Shown: positions 1 through 8,311, numbered from the stretch's first letter. The stretch: DNA of 64,000 nt from Aeromicrobium fastidiosum (GCF_017876595.1 NZ_JAGIOG010000001.1:496001-560000); one strand, 5' to 3'. Translations and numbers: made by a program. Notes: generated by a model not told the origin, from the letters alone.

Positions 1-1
1 G

Positions 2-235
2 ACGGCCAAGGAGTTCGACGTGCTGGCACTGCTGCACTCCTCGCCCGGGGCGGTCTTCACCCGCGAGAGGGTCATGGACGAGGTGTGGGACGAGAACTGG
101 TTCGGCTCCACCAAGACCCTCGACACGACGATCGGACGACTCCGGCAGAAGCTCGAGGACAGCGGCACGTCGTCGCGCATCGTGACGGTGCGGGGCGTCG
201 GCTTCAGGCTCGAGAGCGAACCGGCGGATGCGTGA
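2..235 (+). CDS. Response regulator, OmpR/PhoB-type DNA-binding domain (5' truncated by window edge)
   Basis: This is the last 77 residues of a two-component response regulator. They form the winged-helix DNA-binding domain of the OmpR/PhoB family: the frame is open to the first base, begins TAKEFDVLALL, and includes TKTLDTTIGRLRQKLE (recognition helix) and VTVRGVGFRLE (C-terminal wing). The receiver domain lies outside the window. The stop overlaps the next gene, a histidine kinase, by 8 bases, so the two are a translationally coupled pair. The signal sensed is not apparent. Confidence 0.93.
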   Translation, partial: TAKEFDVLALLHSSPGAVFTRERVMDEVWDENWFGSTKTLDTTIGRLRQKLEDSGTSSRIVTVRGVGFRLESEPADA

Positions 236-1466
236 ACGCCTGGTCGTGACGCTGGTTTCGATGACGGTCGGCATCCTCGCGGTGTTCGGCGTCGTCCGCG
301 CCTACTCGACCGCAGACCTGGTGCGCGATCAGGAACGCGTCAGCGTCCAGCAGACGGCTGACCTAGCTGCCGTCGCGATCGCCGCACGCCTCCAGAGCGG
401 TGCTCCGGTGACGCCGACCTTCCTGGCCTCGATGGCCGGCGAGGACCGACGCATCACCTTCGTCGACGGCCAGGACGCCCGCACGTCCGGGGGTAGCGCC
501 GGGAGCGACGGCGTCGACGCGCGGCGAGCCGTCGAGGGCGGGGGACGCGTGACGGTCTCCGAGTCGGGGTCGGTGCAGTCCGAGCGGGTCTCGGACGCCC
601 TGCTGCCGCTGGTGCTGCTGGGGCTGGCCCTGGCCGCTGCGGCAGCCGTCATCGGCTGGCTCCTGGCTCGTTTGTTCGCGCGGCCGTTCCGCCTGCTCGC
701 CGATGACGCGACCCGCATCGGCGACGGGCACTTCGACGTCAAGGTGCACCACTCGTCGATCAGCGAGGCCGAAGACCTGGGCAACGCGCTCAGGCGGGCC
801 GCGAGCCAGCTCGACACGCTCGTCCGGCGCGAGCGCGAGCTGGCGACCGTGGCGTCCCACGAGCTGCGCACCCCCATCACGGCGCTGCGACTGTCGCTCG
901 AGGACCTCAGCCTGTGGCCACAGACGCCGGCCGATGTCGCCGAGGAGCTGCAGCGGGGGCTGACCGAGGTCGACCGCCTCAGCGACGTCGTCAGCACGCT
1001 GCTCGAGAGCGGCGACCGCAGCCAGCTCGGCGCCGTCTCGGAGGTCGAGCTGCGCGAGCTGGCCGGCGACGCCGTCGACCGCTGGGCCGACCGCGCCCGC
1101 CACCTCCGCCGGCCGCTCCTGCTGGGATCGGCGGCCCCTCTGCGTGCCACGGTCGTCCGCGCGTCGGTCGACCGCATCCTCGACGAGCTCGTCGAGAACG
1201 CCCTCCTGCACGGCACCGGCACCGTGACGGTCGACGCCGTCGTGGGTCACACGTATGCCGGGATCGGAGTCTCCGACGAGGGTGCCAAGGCCTTCCAGAC
1301 CGGGGTGCTGCACGCCTCGCCCGCGGGCGGCAGCCACGGGCTGACCGAGGCCGCCGTGCAGGCCGAGTCGCTGGGCGGGTTCATCAGTGTCATCGACGTG
1401 CCCGAGACCCGGGTGGTGCTGGCCCTGCCGTTGCCGGGCCGCGCAACGGACCACCATCCCGTGTGA
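228..1466 (+). CDS. Sensor histidine kinase
   Basis: Membrane sensor kinase of 412 residues that would phosphorylate the upstream response regulator. It has an N-terminal membrane helix (about residues 5-24), a short extracytoplasmic region of about 95 residues, a second helix (about 125-150), a HAMP-like linker, and a HisKA box ASHELRTPITAL with the phospho-acceptor at about His211. The ATPase domain has an N box (DELVENALLHG), but the later G boxes are weak: GVSDEG is visible and the end is short. The ATP-binding domain is therefore compact or somewhat divergent. The first codon lies inside the regulator gene. Confidence 0.92.
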   Translation: MRERLVVTLVSMTVGILAVFGVVRAYSTADLVRDQERVSVQQTADLAAVAIAARLQSGAPVTPTFLASMAGEDRRITFVDGQDARTSGGSAGSDGVDARRAVEGGGRVTVSESGSVQSERVSDALLPLVLLGLALAAAAAVIGWLLARLFARPFRLLADDATRIGDGHFDVKVHHSSISEAEDLGNALRRAASQLDTLVRRERELATVASHELRTPITALRLSLEDLSLWPQTPADVAEELQRGLTEVDRLSDVVSTLLESGDRSQLGAVSEVELRELAGDAVDRWADRARHLRRPLLLGSAAPLRATVVRASVDRILDELVENALLHGTGTVTVDAVVGHTYAGIGVSDEGAKAFQTGVLHASPAGGSHGLTEAAVQAESLGGFISVIDVPETRVVLALPLPGRATDHHPV

Positions 1467-1552
1467 CTCAGGTCACGCGGAGCCATTGACTTCTCGACGT
1501 CCGTGGGCTGGCATGGCTGGAGCGACACGGCGTCGCCGGGGATGGGGACGAC

Positions 1553-2737
1553 ATGCGCAGACTTCTGGCCGGGGCACTCACGATGACGATCGTCGCGGCG
1601 CTGGCACCGCTGTCCGTGGCCGGTGCGGCCACCACCGGCGGCGATGTCTTCGACCGCGGCCCGGGCGGGCTGAGATACGTGGCGCTGGGCGACTCCGCCG
1701 CTGCCGGCCCGATCATCCTCCCCCAGCGCGCCGGCTCCCCATGCTTCCGCAGCGAGCGGAACTTCGCGACCGCGACCGCCGCCGCGCTGGACGTCCGCGC
1801 GTTCACCGACGTGACCTGCTCCAGCGCCACGGTCGACAACATGACCGTCCCGCAGGACTCGGAGCCTCCACAGCTCGATGCGCTGCGCCCCGACACGACG
1901 CTCGTGACCCTCGGCCCGATCGGGGCCAACGACGCCGGCATCGTCAGCACCGTGACCGGGTGCCTGGTGCCCGGCTGCAAGGAGCGCGACGGCCGGACCG
2001 TCCACGACAGGATCGACGCGATCCGTCCCGAGCTGGCAGCCACGTTGGCCGCGATCAAGGCGAGGTCGCCGAAGGCCGCGATCGTCGTCGTCGGCTACGG
2101 CCTCTACGTCCCGGCCGGCGGCTGCCCCCTGACCCAGCCCGTCACCCCGTCCGACGCCGACTACGTGCAGGGACTCGTCAACCACACCAACGACGTGCTG
2201 CTCGAGGCCAGTCGCGCCGCGGGAGCGACCTTCGCCGATCTGCGGACGACGTCGGGGGCCCTCGACCACACGGCGTGCGCGCCCGCCGGCCAGCGCTGGC
2301 TCGAGGGAGTCGTCCCGGCCAGCCTCGACGGAGCCATCCCGTTCCATCCCACCGCCCTGGGCATGAGCGCCTACTCGGCGACGGTGGCCGCGGCGGCTCG
2401 CGAGGCGATCGCCCGTCAGGCTGCTGACCGGCAGACGGAGGCCCGGGCCCAGCTCGCCGCGGCCGCCAGGAAGGTGCGGGGCCAGGCCGTGTGCCGTGGC
2501 TCCAAGGTGCGGCTGCGAATCCTGACCCGGCACGCGCCCGTCGTGCGGGCCGACTTCAAGGTCGGTAGGCAGTTCATCGTCCGCGACAGCAAGGCTCCGT
2601 TCACCCGATCGGTGAAGCGCTCGGCGATCGCGAAGCGGTCGGGCTCGTTCACGGCGCGGGTCAAGCTCGTCGTGCCCGATGCGCAGGCGACCGTCACGAT
2701 CCGGTTCCACCGACCCCGGTGCTCGCGCCGGGCCTGA
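1553..2737 (+). CDS. Secreted SGNH/GDSL-family hydrolase
   Basis: Exported esterase/lipase-like protein of 394 residues. It starts with a signal peptide (RR, hydrophobic core, AGA cleavage region near residue 25). The SGNH blocks are visible: block I ALGDSAAAG with the nucleophile at about Ser48, block III GPIGANDAG, and block V IPFHPTALG supplying the catalytic His. The last 100 residues are basic (KR-rich) and look like a small beta domain attached to the hydrolase. Substrate unknown. The following reductase starts 50 bases downstream on the same strand. Confidence 0.88.
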   Translation: MRRLLAGALTMTIVAALAPLSVAGAATTGGDVFDRGPGGLRYVALGDSAAAGPIILPQRAGSPCFRSERNFATATAAALDVRAFTDVTCSSATVDNMTVPQDSEPPQLDALRPDTTLVTLGPIGANDAGIVSTVTGCLVPGCKERDGRTVHDRIDAIRPELAATLAAIKARSPKAAIVVVGYGLYVPAGGCPLTQPVTPSDADYVQGLVNHTNDVLLEASRAAGATFADLRTTSGALDHTACAPAGQRWLEGVVPASLDGAIPFHPTALGMSAYSATVAAAAREAIARQAADRQTEARAQLAAAARKVRGQAVCRGSKVRLRILTRHAPVVRADFKVGRQFIVRDSKAPFTRSVKRSAIAKRSGSFTARVKLVVPDAQATVTIRFHRPRCSRRA

Positions 2738-2786
2738 CGGCGCGACCGCTCGCACATCCTCCGACCGGCTGCACCAGACTGGTCGC

Positions 2787-3473
2787 GTGGCACACCAGCT
2801 GGTCGACATCGAGCTCACCGTCAAGCACGTCCGCGCCGAGACGCCCCAGCACCTCAGCGTGGTCTACGAGCGTCCGCGAGGCTTCGACTACGAGGCCGGC
2901 GACTGGATCGACCTGCAGCTCGAGGGCGATCCGCGGGGCGGACGGACGTACTCGCTGTCGTCGTCGCCGACCGAACCCGATCTGATGATCACGTTCAAGG
3001 AGGGGCAGAGCGAGCTCAAGAAGGCGCTGGCCGCATCCTCCGCCGGCGACACGGCTCGCATCACGGCCTTCGGCAACGACTACGAGTTCCAGCTCGACGA
3101 GCACCGGGACAGCGTGCTGATCGCCGGTGGCGTCGGCGTGGCCCCGTTCCGCGGCATGCTCAAGGACATGGTCGACCGACAGGTACCCGGCTCCGTCGAG
3201 CTGGTCTACCTCAACGCGAGCGACGACTTCTTGTTCAAGGACGAGCTCGACACCTGGCAGACCGAGCTCGCGGAGGCGCGCGTGCACTACGTCGTCACGC
3301 GCGGGCTCAAGCGCAAGGATCGCGAACGCGTCCTGCGCGACCTCGTGCCCGCCACGGCACACCTCTACTACGTGGCGGGGCCCGAGGGCATGGTCGAGTC
3401 GACCGAGACGATGCTGATGGCGTCGGGTGTCGACCACGACGACATCCGCATCGACGTCTTCGGCGGCTACTGA
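2787..3473 (+). CDS. FNR-type FAD/NAD(P)-binding oxidoreductase
   Basis: Ferredoxin-NADP+ reductase-fold protein of 228 residues. The FAD-binding motif GRTYSLSSSP, the nucleotide-binding motif GVGVAPFRGML and the C-terminal YYVAGPEGMVE are the family's usual order. No iron-sulfur or haem domain is fused, so it needs a separate partner. I chose the GTG at 2787 because the family homology starts right there (HQLVDIELTVK); the frame is open further upstream but that part overlaps the hydrolase gene. No strong ribosome-binding site is visible. The physiological partner is unknown. Confidence 0.82.
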   Translation: MAHQLVDIELTVKHVRAETPQHLSVVYERPRGFDYEAGDWIDLQLEGDPRGGRTYSLSSSPTEPDLMITFKEGQSELKKALAASSAGDTARITAFGNDYEFQLDEHRDSVLIAGGVGVAPFRGMLKDMVDRQVPGSVELVYLNASDDFLFKDELDTWQTELAEARVHYVVTRGLKRKDRERVLRDLVPATAHLYYVAGPEGMVESTETMLMASGVDHDDIRIDVFGGY

Positions 3474-3494
3474 CCTCTCAGCTGTCGACGGCCG

Positions 3495-3923
3495 TCAGCG
3501 GTTGGGGGCGGTCAGCTCGAGCGCGATGTTGTCGGGGTCGCGGAACTCGAGGATCGCGATGCCCGCGTCGCCGAGGTCCTTGACGCCCTCGTGGGCGATG
3601 CCCAGGTCGTCGAGCACCGTCACGGCCGCCTCGAGGGCTGCGAGGTCGGGCACCGAGAAGCTGACGTGGTCGAGACCCGCGCGGTCCTCGTGGAACGAGT
3701 CGTCGCCGGGAGCGACGGGACGCAGACCCAGCAGGCCCCCGCCGAAGCTGTAGATGACGCCGCCGAACAGGAACGACAGCGCCTCCTGGGTCGCCGCGTC
3801 GGGGTTCGGCGGCAGCTCGAATGCGACGTCGAACCCGAACACGGAGTCGTAGAACGTGCGCGAGACGTCGATGTCGCGGACGGTCAGGCGGACGTGGCTG
3901 TAGTCGTCGACGGTGACGGGCAT
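3495..3923 (-). CDS. VOC (glyoxalase/bleomycin-resistance fold) protein
   Basis: Small 142-residue vicinal-oxygen-chelate protein. The start DYSHVRLTVRDIDVSRTFY and the end FRDPDNIALEL are typical of glyoxalase-like single-domain members, which dimerise and usually bind a divalent metal. A GAGGAG ribosome-binding site lies 4 bases before the ATG. It converges with the upstream reductase gene with only 21 bases between the stops. The reaction cannot be read from the sequence. Confidence 0.85.
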   Translation of the reverse strand: MPVTVDDYSHVRLTVRDIDVSRTFYDSVFGFDVAFELPPNPDAATQEALSFLFGGVIYSFGGGLLGLRPVAPGDDSFHEDRAGLDHVSFSVPDLAALEAAVTVLDDLGIAHEGVKDLGDAGIAILEFRDPDNIALELTAPNR

Positions 3924-4064
3924 GGTGCTCCTCTGGTCGGGGGTCCTTCCACGTTCGCACGCGCGCGGCGGGGTCGCTTGGTCAAACCGTCGGGCCGAGC
4001 CCCGTGCTGTTGCGCCGCTGGTCTGGTGTTCTGCGATACTCGCTGGTGGACGCTCAGGTGTCCC

Positions 4065-4137
4065 GGGCCTCTAGCTCAATTGGCAGAGCAGCGGACTTTT
4101 AATCCGCGGGTTGTCGGTTCGAGTCCGACGGGGCCCA
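4065..4137 (+). tRNA. tRNA-Lys (TTT anticodon)
   Basis: A 73-nt tRNA cloverleaf. The acceptor stem GGGCCTC pairs with GGGGCCC (one G-U), the D-arm contains AGCTCAATTGGCAGAGC, the anticodon loop is CTTTTAA (anticodon TTT), the T-arm is GTCGG/TTCGAGT/CCGAC, and A is the discriminator base. CCA is not encoded. Its 3' part from the anticodon arm onward is repeated exactly at 7279-7326, marking it as the integration site of the element that follows. Confidence 0.97.
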
Positions 4138-4527
4138 CCGACATCGTCGCTGGTCAGAGGCATTGCGTCGCCGATCTCCTCGTCGTCGTGGAGCGCCTCG
4201 TGGAGCAGTGTGGTCAGAATGTGGGAACCGTCGGCCCCGCGAGGTCCGCGAGGCACCAAGGCGGCGGCCTTCTCGGCCGCGTCGCGGCCGACGCCTCGAG
4301 CAGGTGCGAGTAGATGTCCATCGTGATCGCGATCGACGCCTGACCGAGCCTCTTGGACACGATCTCGACGGGCACGCCGGCGGCGAGCATCAGCGAGGCC
4401 GAGCCGTGCCGCGGGTCGAGCAGTCGGATGCGACGGACCCCCGCCGCGGCACTGAGCCGGACGAATGCCTTGCTGATGGTCGACGGGACGAGGGGGCGTC
4501 CGTCGACGTGGGAGAAGACCAGGCCGA
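4071..4527 (-). pseudogene. Tyrosine recombinase/integrase, C-terminal remnant, frameshifted
   Basis: Remnant of the catalytic half of a phage-type tyrosine integrase. Reading leftward, VFSHVDGRPLVPSTISKAF, LLDPRHGSASLMLAAG and KRLGQASIAITMDIYSHLL match the family. Near 4293-4296 one base is missing; in the next frame the expected continuation follows (GVGRDAAEKAAALVPR) and runs on into the antisense of the tRNA. The usual HxxR is LxxR and the usual LGH is LGQ, so two catalytic positions are changed, although the Tyr remains. Homology ends abruptly near 4527 and the N-terminal half is absent. Confidence 0.85.
4095..4142. repeat. 48-bp direct repeat, attL copy (inside tRNA-Lys)
   Basis: Identical base for base to 7279-7326. 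It runs from the 5' side of the anticodon loop through the T-arm and acceptor stem to 5 bases past the tRNA. The bases outside the 48 differ at both ends, so the limits are exact. Integration rebuilt the functional tRNA at this end. Confidence 0.95.
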
Positions 4528-4535
4528 CCGTCGCG

Positions 4536-4802
4536 ATGATCGGCGAAGCCGGACCTGAGGTCGTGGCCCCGCTGTCCGGGTCGAAGGGCAAGGCTGCGAT
4601 GGCGTCGCTCGGCTCGGGGCCGGGCAACTCCGAGGAGCTCGCGATGCAGCTGACCGAACTGCTCGACGTCACCCGCGAGCAGTCCGACCTGCTCGCCGCG
4701 GTGGCCGACCGCGACATCACCCCGGCCGTGGACGGCCGCCAGGCAGGCACGATTTACAAGGCCGGCGAGCACGCTGCAGGCAGACTCGGAAGGCCCCGCT
4801 GA
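4536..4802 (+). pseudogene. Phage tail tape-measure protein, C-terminal remnant
   Basis: An open frame of about 88 codons whose start, AMIGEAGPEVVAPLSG, is the hallmark found near the C-terminus of phage tape-measure proteins (IGE.GPE.V.PL). A helical, acidic stretch follows (EELAMQLTELLDVTREQ) before the stop. It abuts the truncated integrase head-on at about 4530, so a deletion or rearrangement fused the ends of two phage genes. No start or ribosome-binding site precedes it. The motif match is clear, but the assignment rests on this short region. Confidence 0.6.
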
Positions 4803-4859
4803 TAAGTGTCCCGTTCGTGCTCAACGTGCCGCGTCGGGCGGGCGCAGCCGCAGCGCACA

Positions 4860-5066
4860 CTATCCCTGCGGGCTCGCCTCGACTATCTCGGCGTTCTCCC
4901 ACTTGCCCGGCGCGTAGATCGCGAGGGTGTCCGCATGCTGCCGCGCCGGGTTGTCGCCCACGACCAGGTGCCCGCTGTCGAGGAAGATGCCACGGCCCTT
5001 CTCGTAGCGGTCTGAGACCTCACTGCCAGCTGGGCTCTGGTGCCTGACTGTGACCTTGACCGTCAT
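4860..5066 (-). CDS. Small hypothetical protein (68 aa) of the integrated element
   Basis: A 68-residue protein with no recognised domain. A GGAAGGA ribosome-binding site lies 6 bases before the ATG, which supports expression. It starts VKVTVRHQSP and ends DTLAIYAPGKWENAEIVEA, a mix of short beta strands without membrane segments or signal peptide. It lies between the tape-measure remnant and the next unknown gene and was probably brought in by the element. Function unknown. Confidence 0.6.
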   Translation of the reverse strand: MTVKVTVRHQSPAGSEVSDRYEKGRGIFLDSGHLVVGDNPARQHADTLAIYAPGKWENAEIVEASPQG

Positions 5067-5227
5067 AACGGTTCCTTCCGTCTGCCGCCGGTGCCTTCCG
5101 TCGGTCGCTGCCAGTCAACCGCTCATCGGTGACAGTTTTCCTCTTCAAGGGTGGCGGGGCGCTTCACCCCGAGCCTGGCGCGCACCCAACCAGAGAGTCC
5201 AGGAGGCTGAGCATTTGGTCGCCCTCT

Positions 5228-5953
5228 TTAGCTGAGCCCGGACTCAATTGCCTTCTGCGCGCCGTCAGCTGCCCGAAGTGCCAACTGTCCGCCCAGTCCG
5301 CCCGCGAGCCCGGCCACCAGCTGGTCTCGCGTTGCCCGCCACCGACTCGCGGTAGGAACGTCACCCGATCCTTCCGCGATGTCAGCCTGCAGTGACATCG
5401 CACCACCAAGCTCGAGCAGGATGCTCCGCGGCGGGTCGTCGCCGAAGGTGTCGATCTCGTCGAGGGTGGCCTGCGCCTCTACGATGAGACTCCAGATGTA
5501 GCGACGGCTCTCGAGACTCAAGCTGCGGTCGGTCGCCACGAGGAGCTTCGCTTCCTCCAGGACTGTCATGAGCGACTTCCGCTCGTCTGCGGAGATCTCG
5601 ATGCCGCCGACCTGGTCCAGGAGCAGGCCAAGGCCCTGCAAGTTCTCGAGCCGGGCTGACTCGACGATCCGTCGTCCCCCACTGTTCAAAGTTTTCCATG
5701 GCGCGGTGTAGGTGAAGACAGCCTCGTACCACGAGACGACCGAAGCATCGAACATCTTCGTCTGCTGGCCGGCAGCCTCCATGCCTCGCAGGATGCTGTC
5801 CACGCGGTGCGCTAGTTCGACGGCCCGAGCTTGCTCTCGCCAGAAGTCTCGGGGGTCTACCTCGGAGTGCCCGCGCGTCGTCTCGGCCGTCATGTTCGCC
5901 TCGACGTTCCAGGTGGCGAGTAGGTCTGCGAGTGCGGTGGCGGCGTTCGTCAT
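5228..5953 (-). CDS. Hypothetical protein (241 aa) of the integrated element
   Basis: A predicted soluble, mainly helical protein of 241 residues with no domain I recognise. An AGGAG site 5 bases before the ATG supports the start. The middle (DERKSLMTVLEEAKLLVATD, SLESRRYIWSLIVEAQATL) looks amphipathic. The C-terminal part is richer in Gly and Ala (LVAGLAGGLGGQLALRAAD) and could contact a membrane or form a hydrophobic helix. Being inside the tRNA-Lys element suggests an accessory role such as defence or immunity, but nothing in the sequence proves that. Confidence 0.7.
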   Translation of the reverse strand: MTNAATALADLLATWNVEANMTAETTRGHSEVDPRDFWREQARAVELAHRVDSILRGMEAAGQQTKMFDASVVSWYEAVFTYTAPWKTLNSGGRRIVESARLENLQGLGLLLDQVGGIEISADERKSLMTVLEEAKLLVATDRSLSLESRRYIWSLIVEAQATLDEIDTFGDDPPRSILLELGGAMSLQADIAEGSGDVPTASRWRATRDQLVAGLAGGLGGQLALRAADGAQKAIESGLS

Positions 5954-6129
5954 GATGACTCCTGGGTGGGGGCGAACCTGTGTCTCGTGCTCACCGTGGG
6001 GACGGGCAGGAGAAATATCAGGCTAGCTCCCGAGATCCCTCCGGCTGGCGTCTCTTCATCGGTCCGCTACGTGTCGCGGCCCCACCTACCGTCCGAAGAT
6101 GGGTGCAGTGGGGCCGCGATCACAGCATG

Positions 6130-6501
6130 TCAGACAGTGAAGATCCTGATGTCGTCGAAGTCGAACAGGTCGTTTTCGTCGAGCAGGCCTTCCTCGATGC
6201 AGGCACGCCGGATCCGCTCTCGCTCTCTCTGCTTGGTCGTCAGGTACGGCGGCTCGACCTGCGCGGCGAGGTCGCGCTTGTGAATAGCGGTGAGGAACAC
6301 CGGCGGGCCGGTGTGCTCCGTCGTCGGGGCCGGAGTCAGGAACTCGTCGAGCGCGGCCTGGCTGATGAGGTACTTCCGCCCGGGACGGACGGCCTTGATC
6401 TCGCCCCGCTTGCACCGCCGCGACACGTTCTCCCCCGACTCGCGCAGCACCGCGGCGACCTCGGCGGTCGTGTAGAAGATGGGCAGCTCTGGGAGAGTCA
6501 T
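6130..6501 (-). CDS. Excisionase-like helix-turn-helix DNA-binding protein
   Basis: A 123-residue protein whose first 55 residues match the MerR-like/excisionase HTH family: FYTTAEVAAVLRESGENV (helix-turn-helix), then RRCKRGEIKAVRPGRKYLIS (wing). The rest is charged (KQRERERIRRACIEEG) with an acidic end, DENDLFDFDDIR. In intact elements such proteins act as the directionality factor for the integrase or as regulators. Here the integrase is broken, so any present role is likely regulatory. It is divergent from the next gene with 82 bases between the starts. The start at 6501 has a GGAG 9 bases upstream. Confidence 0.75.
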   Translation of the reverse strand: MTLPELPIFYTTAEVAAVLRESGENVSRRCKRGEIKAVRPGRKYLISQAALDEFLTPAPTTEHTGPPVFLTAIHKRDLAAQVEPPYLTTKQRERERIRRACIEEGLLDENDLFDFDDIRIFTV

Positions 6502-6583
6502 GCTGCGAGTCTCCGCCCGTGACCCAGCCATGTGCTGGGATTGGCCCCCGGACGACCGGCGTCCGAGCAGGAGGGTGCTCCCC

Positions 6584-7138
6584 ATGGCGGACGTGAATCT
6601 CTGGGCGGTCGCTGGAGGAGTTGCGATATACGCAGGTGGTCTCGGCACGGAGTTGCTGCGCGGCGTCCTGACCCGCAGCGCCAGCAGGACGGAGCGGGAA
6701 GACGCTCGCACGCAGCAGCGCCAGGACCGTCGCGAGGACTTCGAAGTCGCTGCGCTGCTTGAGCTGCAGGAGGTGATTCTCGTGATGGCCCGGCAAGTTG
6801 GCGTGGGGATCGTGTCTGACGACACTCACTTCAGGGCGACCGGAAGTTGGAGACGCGGTGCACCTCTGCTTCCCGACGAGGCCGGCGGCGAAGCAAGTCT
6901 GGTTGCCGGGAGAACGTTCTTGAAACTGAAGCCACGCATCCCAAGTGCGGAGCTCAGGACTGTTCTCGAGGCGTTCCACTATTCCTGTACGGAGGTGACT
7001 CTCTCGCCCCCCGGCGACGGACACAACGACCAAGCGATGCACGACGAAGGCATGCGGCGCGCGGCGGCGATGACCGATCGCCTCGTAGCCGCGCAGGATG
7101 CCATCGACGCTCGAATCCGGGATCTCTACGCGACCTGA
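6584..7138 (+). CDS. Membrane-anchored hypothetical protein (184 aa)
   Basis: A 184-residue protein with one N-terminal hydrophobic segment (LWAVAGGVAIYAGGLG, residues about 5-20) followed by a charged, probably coiled region (RTEREDARTQQRQDRREDF) and a cytoplasmic domain with no recognised family. An AGGAGG site precedes the ATG. It is the last gene of the integrated element, ending about 140 bases before attR. The layout of a short anchor, a coil and a soluble domain is common among accessory proteins of unknown function; I cannot assign a role. Confidence 0.65.
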   Translation: MADVNLWAVAGGVAIYAGGLGTELLRGVLTRSASRTEREDARTQQRQDRREDFEVAALLELQEVILVMARQVGVGIVSDDTHFRATGSWRRGAPLLPDEAGGEASLVAGRTFLKLKPRIPSAELRTVLEAFHYSCTEVTLSPPGDGHNDQAMHDEGMRRAAAMTDRLVAAQDAIDARIRDLYAT

Positions 7139-7278
7139 GGTGTGGGAACACCGTGGGAACGGACACGCCATGAACCAGCGAACGAGCGCGGATTCGCCCG
7201 ACACGAAACGACTGCAATCCCGAACTGTGACGGACATTGGCGGCATCATGCGGACTCCCCCGGCACAGGGTTCCCGCT

Positions 7279-7326
7279 ACTTTTAATCCGCGGGTTGTCG
7301 GTTCGAGTCCGACGGGGCCCACCGAC
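7279..7326. repeat. 48-bp direct repeat, attR copy
   Basis: Perfect second copy of the tRNA-Lys 3' segment at 4095-4142. It is only the 3' half of a tRNA, with no acceptor 5' strand or D-arm before it, so it is an attachment-site scar and not a second tRNA gene. Confidence 0.95.
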
Positions 7327-7411
7327 CGCAAGACACTCATCGGCGATCGACGACGCCTTCGAGCCGTTACGCGCGTGCGCCGTCGGGCCCGAAGGTCTCG
7401 ACGGGCTCGCC

Positions 7412-8311
7412 TCAGAGGCGGTGGCGGTAGGCGTTCGGCGTCGAGTTCCAGTAGGCGCGGAACCTGCGGGCGGCGTAGCTGGGGTCGGTCCAGCCCACGG
7501 CCCGGGCCGCCACCGCGACCGTGAGGTCGGTCGTCCTCAGCAGGTAGCCCAGCCGCTCGGCGCGGATCCGCTGCAGATACGCGATCGGCGACGTGCCGGT
7601 ATCGGCCCGGAACACCCGGGCCAGCTGCGAAGGGGACAGGGATATCTCCCGGGCCAGCTCCTCCAGCGTCCAGTTACGGTCGATCTGGTCGTGCAGGAGG
7701 GATACCGCGTGCGAGACGCTGTACCGGTAGCGCATCGCCGGATTCGACGTCGTGGTCGAGTGCTGGGAGTGCAGCGGCCGCACCTGCGAGACCCGGCTCG
7801 CCCGGCTGCCCGACAACGCGGGCTCCAAGCAGGCGAGCAGGTCGAAGAATCGAGCGAGCCGGTAGAACAGGTTCTGGGGGTCGCTGAGGGTCAGCAGCTC
7901 CAGGGATGCGTTCGCTCCTGCTTGCAGCGCTGGGTCCAGCTCGAGGGTCAGCGCGCTCGCACCCGCCCCGGACACCGAGCGATCCTGGAGCAGAGGGCCG
8001 ATCATCGGCAGAGCCCTGAGCCACGCGAGCTCGGCACCGAGCAGAGAGGTCGACACCAGCACGTTGGTGACCTCCACCGACGACTCCGGCTCGAGGGCGT
8101 GCCAGCTGCCCGGTGCCAGCACGACCAGGCTTCCCCTCTGCAGCGAGGTGATGCCTTCCTCGGTGTGCTGCTCGGCTCGCCCGGATCGCACGAACAAGAG
8201 CTCGGCGAAGTCGTGCGAGTGCGCGCAGACAGGCCGGTCGATCGTCACGCTCTCCGCCGCCAGCGCGACGTGGCCTGCCGGGAAGACCTCGGCCTCCGTC
8301 ATGGTCATCAT
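7412..8311 (-). CDS. AraC-family transcriptional regulator, iron-regulated
   Basis: A 299-residue regulator. The N-terminal half is a cupin-like effector domain (CAHSHDFAELLFVRSGRAEQ, then LVVLAPGSWHAL). The C-terminal half carries both AraC HTH motifs (WTLEELAREISLSPSQLARVF and LTVAVAARAVGWTDPSYAARRF). The start at 8311 has AAGGAG 8 bases upstream; a longer frame exists but lacks a good site. Its promoter contains an IdeR/DtxR-like box, so iron probably represses it. Lying just after the siderophore uptake operon, it likely activates uptake in response to a siderophore, which is inference. Confidence 0.88.
   Translation of the reverse strand: MMTMTEAEVFPAGHVALAAESVTIDRPVCAHSHDFAELLFVRSGRAEQHTEEGITSLQRGSLVVLAPGSWHALEPESSVEVTNVLVSTSLLGAELAWLRALPMIGPLLQDRSVSGAGASALTLELDPALQAGANASLELLTLSDPQNLFYRLARFFDLLACLEPALSGSRASRVSQVRPLHSQHSTTTSNPAMRYRYSVSHAVSLLHDQIDRNWTLEELAREISLSPSQLARVFRADTGTSPIAYLQRIRAERLGYLLRTTDLTVAVAARAVGWTDPSYAARRFRAYWNSTPNAYRHRL

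Larger units (their letters stand above)
4095..7326. mobile_element. Decayed integrative element (prophage-like) in tRNA-Lys
   Basis: A 3.2 kb segment bounded by perfect 48-bp direct repeats of the tRNA-Lys 3' end, the expected attL/attR of a tyrosine-integrase element. It contains an integrase remnant next to the tRNA, the C-terminal end of a phage tape-measure gene on the opposite strand, an excisionase-like HTH gene and three genes of unknown function. Most of a phage is missing, so this is an internally deleted relic. The integrase is frameshifted and its catalytic His positions are altered, so it should not excise on its own. Confidence 0.88.

Noticed and set aside
363..1457. Long minus-strand open frame inside the histidine kinase gene
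   Set aside because: The reading is arginine- and glycine-rich without any domain; the plus-strand kinase is certain. High GC content produces such antisense frames throughout the window.
1467..1490. Terminator after the histidine kinase
   Set aside because: GTGAC/GTCAC gives only a 5-bp stem with a 4-base loop, too weak to call.
7279..7326. A second tRNA-Lys gene
   Set aside because: Only the 3' half is present; there is no 5' acceptor strand or D-arm. It is the attR copy of the integration site.
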